Below are positions 60,756 to 64,000 of a DNA stretch of 64,000 nucleotides, in pieces. Under the pieces are notes generated by a model. It was not told where the DNA came from and searched no databases. It was given only the letters and a program-made list of their open reading frames with translations. A program made the position numbers and the translations under genes. Each line of letters begins with the position of its first letter. Position 1 is the stretch's first letter. Source of the DNA: Candidatus Aminicenantota bacterium (lineage in GTDB: Bacteria > Acidobacteriota > Aminicenantia > Aminicenantales > UBA8522); NCBI GenBank assembly GCA_017886205.1, contig JAFNEO010000037.1, forward strand, positions 38,240 through 102,239, in the 5' to 3' direction.

Positions 60756-61936
60756 TCGTTTCTCCAGCTCTTGGGAACGATCCTTATGCCCCTTTCGCTG
60801 ATCATGAAATTGGCGCGGTCTTTCCTCACGTCGAAGCCGATTTCGAAATGATCCGGGATCCGGGAAAATTTATCGACGATCACCCGGCGCAGTTTGGCCC
60901 CCCGCCCGATCCGGGCTCCCTCGAAGATGATCGAGCCTTCGATCTGGGCGTTCCGGGCGATTTCGACACCCGGAGAGATGATGGAATTCCGGATGATCCC
61001 GCCCCGGATCCGGCAGCCCGATCCGATGATGGAGCTCTTGATGTCGGCATGTTGAATATGAGAGGGACCGTATCGTGTTTTGTATGTCCGGATCGGCCAG
61101 GCGCTGTCGTCCAAGGAACAGGGCGAAGCGGCGGAAAGGAAAGCCATGTTGGCCTTCCAGTAGGCGTCGATCGTCCCGATATCTTCCCAATAGCCATCGT
61201 AGAGGTAGGCATAGACCCGGGCCTTGTGGATAAGCCGCGGGATGACATCATTGCCGAAGTCGTGGCTGCTTTGGGGAGTCTTGGCATCCTGGATGAGGGC
61301 TTTGATGAGGGTGGGCGTCCGAAAGAGATAGACCCCCATGGAAATGAGGGAGAGCTTTTTATCCCAGGGCAAGGAGGGCGGGTCGGCCGGTTTCTCTAGA
61401 AAGTCCATGATCCGGTGGTCGCGGTCGATGCCCATGACTCCGAAGCGGCCGGCCCCGGTGCGAGGGACCGTCTTGGCCAGGATCACGGCCTCGGCCTTCT
61501 TTTCTCCGAAGAAACGGATGATCTTCCGGTAATCGGCCTGGTAGACATGGTCGCCGGAGAGGACCAGGATGGCCTCCGGGTTTTCCTGTTGAATGGTGTA
61601 GATGTTCTGGAACACGGCGTCCGCCGTGCCTTCGTACCAGCGGTCGGCCACCCGTCCCTGTGCCGGGAGGGAGACGATATATCCCCCGCTTTCGGCGTGA
61701 AAGATGTTCCAGCCGTAAAGGATGTGCCTTTCCAGGGACAGAGACTTGTACTGGGTGAGAAGGGCAATCTTGCGGAGCCCCGAGTTCAGGGAATTGGAGA
61801 GACTGAAATCGATGATCCGGTAGCTTCCCAGGAACGGGACCGAAGGCTTGGCCCGGTCGCGGGTGAGCGGGTAGAGCCTCTCCCCTTTTCCCCCGCAGAG
61901 GATCATGGTCAGAGTCTTTTCAGATAATTCGTCCAT
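60752..61936 (-). CDS. glgC: Glucose-1-phosphate adenylyltransferase (ADP-glucose pyrophosphorylase)
   Basis: 394 residues. N-terminal nucleotidyl-transferase signature MILCGGKGERLYPLTRDRAKPSV (11-33), the SFSLSNSLNSG-type region and the C-terminal left-handed beta-helix with hexapeptide repeats (SIIGSGCRIRGGIIRNSIIS). It makes ADP-glucose for GlgA. The ATG at 61936 follows the GH57 remnant's end and its own stop overlaps the kinase start by ATGA. Central gene of the minus-strand glycogen operon. Confidence 0.95.
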   Translation of the reverse strand: MDELSEKTLTMILCGGKGERLYPLTRDRAKPSVPFLGSYRIIDFSLSNSLNSGLRKIALLTQYKSLSLERHILYGWNIFHAESGGYIVSLPAQGRVADRWYEGTADAVFQNIYTIQQENPEAILVLSGDHVYQADYRKIIRFFGEKKAEAVILAKTVPRTGAGRFGVMGIDRDHRIMDFLEKPADPPSLPWDKKLSLISMGVYLFRTPTLIKALIQDAKTPQSSHDFGNDVIPRLIHKARVYAYLYDGYWEDIGTIDAYWKANMAFLSAASPCSLDDSAWPIRTYKTRYGPSHIQHADIKSSIIGSGCRIRGGIIRNSIISPGVEIARNAQIEGSIIFEGARIGRGAKLRRVIVDKFSRIPDHFEIGFDVRKDRANFMISERGIRIVPKSWRNE

Positions 61937-62048
61937 CGGGGGTCACGACCTCGGAGAACAGCCAGCCCATGCCGTGCGGCCAGCTTCCATGGGCCAGAAC
62001 ATAGGGAATATGGCTGTGCAGGACCAGGGAAAAATACTTAACTCTCAT
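61920..62048 (-). pseudogene. Remnant N-terminus of a second GH57 enzyme, 42 codons
   Basis: From an ATG at 62048 a frame of 42 codons reads KYFSLVLHSHIPYVLAHGSW then WPHGMGWLFSE. This is the conserved first beta-strand of GH57 branching-enzyme/amylopullulanase-type proteins (LxLHxHxPxV). Then a stop at 61920-61922 and glgC's ATG at 61936 inside the frame. The rest of that enzyme is absent, so the gene is truncated. Its ATG overlaps the end of the intact GH57 gene by 11 bases. Confidence 0.6.
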
Positions 62049-63996
62049 GTCCCTCTCTCAAAGTGATCGTCAGGCCGAATTTTTGCCGGCCGGCCAGGCT
62101 GAACTTCCAATGGGGCAGGAAACACATCCCCTGCTGGATTATATCATAACCCTCCTCTGATTGGGATAGAGTCTGCAGCGGAAAATGCCAGATCGCGGGG
62201 CCGCCGCTGAAATCCAGGTGCCACTTCCCTCCGAGAAGCGAGATCTTCTCTTTCCGGACCTCCCACTCCTGAGGAAGGAGATATAAATTCCATTCGATCC
62301 CGAATAAAAACGCGAGCTCTTTGTCGCCCTCGTTTTCCAGTTCATAGGTGATCAGGACGTGGCCTTCTGTCGGCTCGATGCGCTTGGCCACTCGGATGGG
62401 GCTGCGCTCTCCGCCGGCCCAGAAGTGGCCGTGCCTGAACAACACGGCGGAATTTCCCTCCTGAGTGAACTTGTATTCCTGGTTGGCGAAATCTCCCTGC
62501 TCGCCATAATCGACCGTCCGGAACTTATCCAGCGTGGTCTGAGGATGGAGAAAATGGTCGAGGAGCGAGTAGCGGGGATGCCAATCATATCTCAGAAGAG
62601 AGGCGGCCTCGGGCGGGAGCTTCTTGGCCTGCTCGTGGATGCTTTTCCCGCCCTCGCCCGGTCCGTGGTCCACCTGACGATGGTAGGACTCCGGCCGTCG
62701 GGCCAGGACGTCGGAGAGGTTGCGGCCGAGGAGCCGGTCGTCGAATTCGACGAGGCTTCCACCGGAGGAGGGTTTGAGCAGGAGGTTGAATCGATCGTGG
62801 CGGAAGAAGAGCTCTTCTCGGCCGTCGAGGTCGTAGTCGAGAGTCTCCCAGCCAGAATTGAGCGGCAGCCTCTTTTCCGCCTCGATCAGATGTTGATAGG
62901 CCGATTCCCGAAGATGCGGCAGGTAGAGTCCTCCAAAGACCCCGTGCCAATAAGGATCATTGCACTGGGCCTTGTAGAGCTTGCGAGCGGCCTCCGGGCT
63001 CGGGTTCTCCCGGACCTCACGGGAGACGAGCAGCATCCTTTTGTGGAGGTGGTTGCTCTCGGGATACTTGAGGAAGAACTCACGGAAGAATCCGCCGCGC
63101 AGGAACCGCTGCGCCTCGGGCGAGACTTCCCGCTTGAGGGCACGGAAGCGGTCGAAGTCAGCGGGCTCGAGGACCCATTCCATCATCTCCTCATACGAGG
63201 CCGGGGGAAGATAGACCAGCCCGAGCGAAGGACGGCTGTCCAGATATTCAGAGTAGGTCATTGTTCGAACGCCCTCGTTCTCTAAGAAGGCCAGGAAACC
63301 GGAGAGCCAGCCCTCTTCATAAACCCACTTGTGCGTCCCCGGCCAGAGCCCGAATTTTTCGCCGTCATCGCCGAGGATGGCCACCCCTCCCCTTCCCGCG
63401 ACCTCCCGGAAATGGGCGCGGACATCCTCTATGGCTCGGAAAGGGATGAGATAGCGGAGCGCCTTGCTCACCGGGAACAGGATCAAGGGCGATCCTTCCT
63501 CTTCTGTTATATAAGGGCGCTCGATGTCCCTAATGCCGGCGTAATGAAAGTGTTCTTCATCGAGGAGGGTGTATTCAATGCCCGCCCCGGCCAGCGTCTT
63601 CGGCAAGTGAGGTTCCCAGACCCTCTCGGTCAGCCACAGGCCCCTGGGCCTGCGCCCGAAATTCTCGGCCAAGAAATCGCTCATCAGGCGGAGCTGTCCG
63701 CTTCTGTCCTCTTCAGGGATAATGGACAGCACCGGCTCGTAAAAGCCGCCGCCCAAGAGTTCGAGTTGGCCGCGGTCGGCCATTTCCTCGACCAAGTCCC
63801 AGGACCGTCTCTCCTTGGCCTCCATATACTCCCAGAGAGGTCCGGAAAAGTGGAGGGTGAAGCGGATGGCCGGATGCTCGGCCAGGGCGATCAGAAAAGG
63901 CTCATAGCAATCGCGAAAGGCCTGCTTGAATACCCAGGGAAAATTCCCCACCGGCTGGTGGTTGTGGACGGCAAAGAGGAAGATCGGCTCAGTCAT
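62038..63996 (-). CDS. GH57 4-alpha-glucanotransferase/alpha-amylase
   Basis: 652 residues, close to the 650-660 of archaeal-type GH57 glucanotransferases. HNHQPVGNF (11-19), nucleophile Glu124 in WLTERVWEP and the acid-region GDDGEKFG (209-216) are intact, followed by the three-helix bundle and the C-terminal beta-domain (DUF1925/1926-like). It rearranges or hydrolyses alpha-1,4-glucans, releasing sugars from glycogen or maltodextrin. ATG at 63996 is four bases from the window edge, so an upstream gene cannot be judged. Confidence 0.88.
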   Translation of the reverse strand: MTEPIFLFAVHNHQPVGNFPWVFKQAFRDCYEPFLIALAEHPAIRFTLHFSGPLWEYMEAKERRSWDLVEEMADRGQLELLGGGFYEPVLSIIPEEDRSGQLRLMSDFLAENFGRRPRGLWLTERVWEPHLPKTLAGAGIEYTLLDEEHFHYAGIRDIERPYITEEEGSPLILFPVSKALRYLIPFRAIEDVRAHFREVAGRGGVAILGDDGEKFGLWPGTHKWVYEEGWLSGFLAFLENEGVRTMTYSEYLDSRPSLGLVYLPPASYEEMMEWVLEPADFDRFRALKREVSPEAQRFLRGGFFREFFLKYPESNHLHKRMLLVSREVRENPSPEAARKLYKAQCNDPYWHGVFGGLYLPHLRESAYQHLIEAEKRLPLNSGWETLDYDLDGREELFFRHDRFNLLLKPSSGGSLVEFDDRLLGRNLSDVLARRPESYHRQVDHGPGEGGKSIHEQAKKLPPEAASLLRYDWHPRYSLLDHFLHPQTTLDKFRTVDYGEQGDFANQEYKFTQEGNSAVLFRHGHFWAGGERSPIRVAKRIEPTEGHVLITYELENEGDKELAFLFGIEWNLYLLPQEWEVRKEKISLLGGKWHLDFSGGPAIWHFPLQTLSQSEEGYDIIQQGMCFLPHWKFSLAGRQKFGLTITLREGHES

Positions 63997-64000
63997 CGCT

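Noticed and set aside
1-64000. CRISPR array, prophage, insertion sequence or defence island
   Set aside because: No regularly spaced direct repeats with variable spacers of the right size, and no transposase, integrase or nuclease-type defence gene was recognised.

Overview
The window is about 60% GC, densely coded bacterial chromosome with no plasmid, phage or transposase genes. The gene repertoire suggests an uncultured, proteolytic and fermentative diderm of the Acidobacteriota or Candidatus Aminicenantes type. Supporting traits are a SusC-like TonB receptor with a carboxypeptidase-regulatory-like domain, very large secreted beta-propeller (VPS10/BNR) proteins, secreted M28 and M1 peptidases, a DUF6067 glycosidase, DUF6599 and DUF4097 proteins, and TolC/HlyD export parts. 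This placement is inferred from family content; no rRNA gene is present to test it.

Layout. 1-2426 (+): the 3' part of alaS, then a lytic transglycosylase. 2480-5609 (-): lipid kinase, two membrane proteins and a GT87 mannosyltransferase-like protein, with overlapping ends. 5689-5938: the first copy of a palindromic element. 6046-7872 (+): a secreted protein joining a trypsin-like domain, whose nucleophile position is Asn, to TPR repeats. 8045-15193 (+): a protein-quality-control series tRNA-Leu, tig, clpP, clpX, lon, then rho and its terminator. 15642-17229 (-): parA and parB next to a gene-free stretch with DnaA-box-like sites. 17550-18947 (+): an APC permease. 18970-21706 (-): DDAH-like hydrolase, a frameshifted small exported protein, a Crp/Fnr regulator and an iron-sulfur protein with a matching operator between the last two. 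21795-25181: a 43-codon ORF, an outer-membrane beta-barrel protein, a secreted transglutaminase and the second palindromic element. 25252-29725 (+): DUF6067 glycosidase, ACT protein and a CBM9-like secreted protein. 29722-43392: TonB receptor, M28 peptidase, YbhB protein, acyl-CoA synthetase, methyltransferase, RACo-like ferredoxin ATPase and a sortilin-like propeller protein. 43633-54207 (-): TolC, HlyD adaptor, beta-CASP nuclease, DUF4097, membrane proteins, M1 peptidase, RlmI-like methyltransferase and NUDIX.

54321-63996 is a glycogen and maltodextrin region. glgA, a DUF362 protein and a DUF6599 protein lie on +. A tightly overlapping minus-strand operon runs GH57 glucanotransferase, a 42-codon remnant resembling the start of a second GH57 enzyme, glgC, a soluble GAF histidine kinase, a receiver-only response regulator and galT. 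Start and stop codons overlap by ATGA at glgC/kinase and kinase/receiver, so sugar-nucleotide synthesis and a two-component relay are made from one message.

Most notable observations: a palindromic element present twice with the same core but co-varying outer stems; the signalling pair inside the glycogen operon and the GH57 remnant beside it; the trypsin-fold/TPR protein lacking its serine; an FNR-type operator that agrees with the recognition helix of the adjacent regulator; and an apparently leaderless glgA. No CRISPR array, defence island or wholly unknown multigene system was found.
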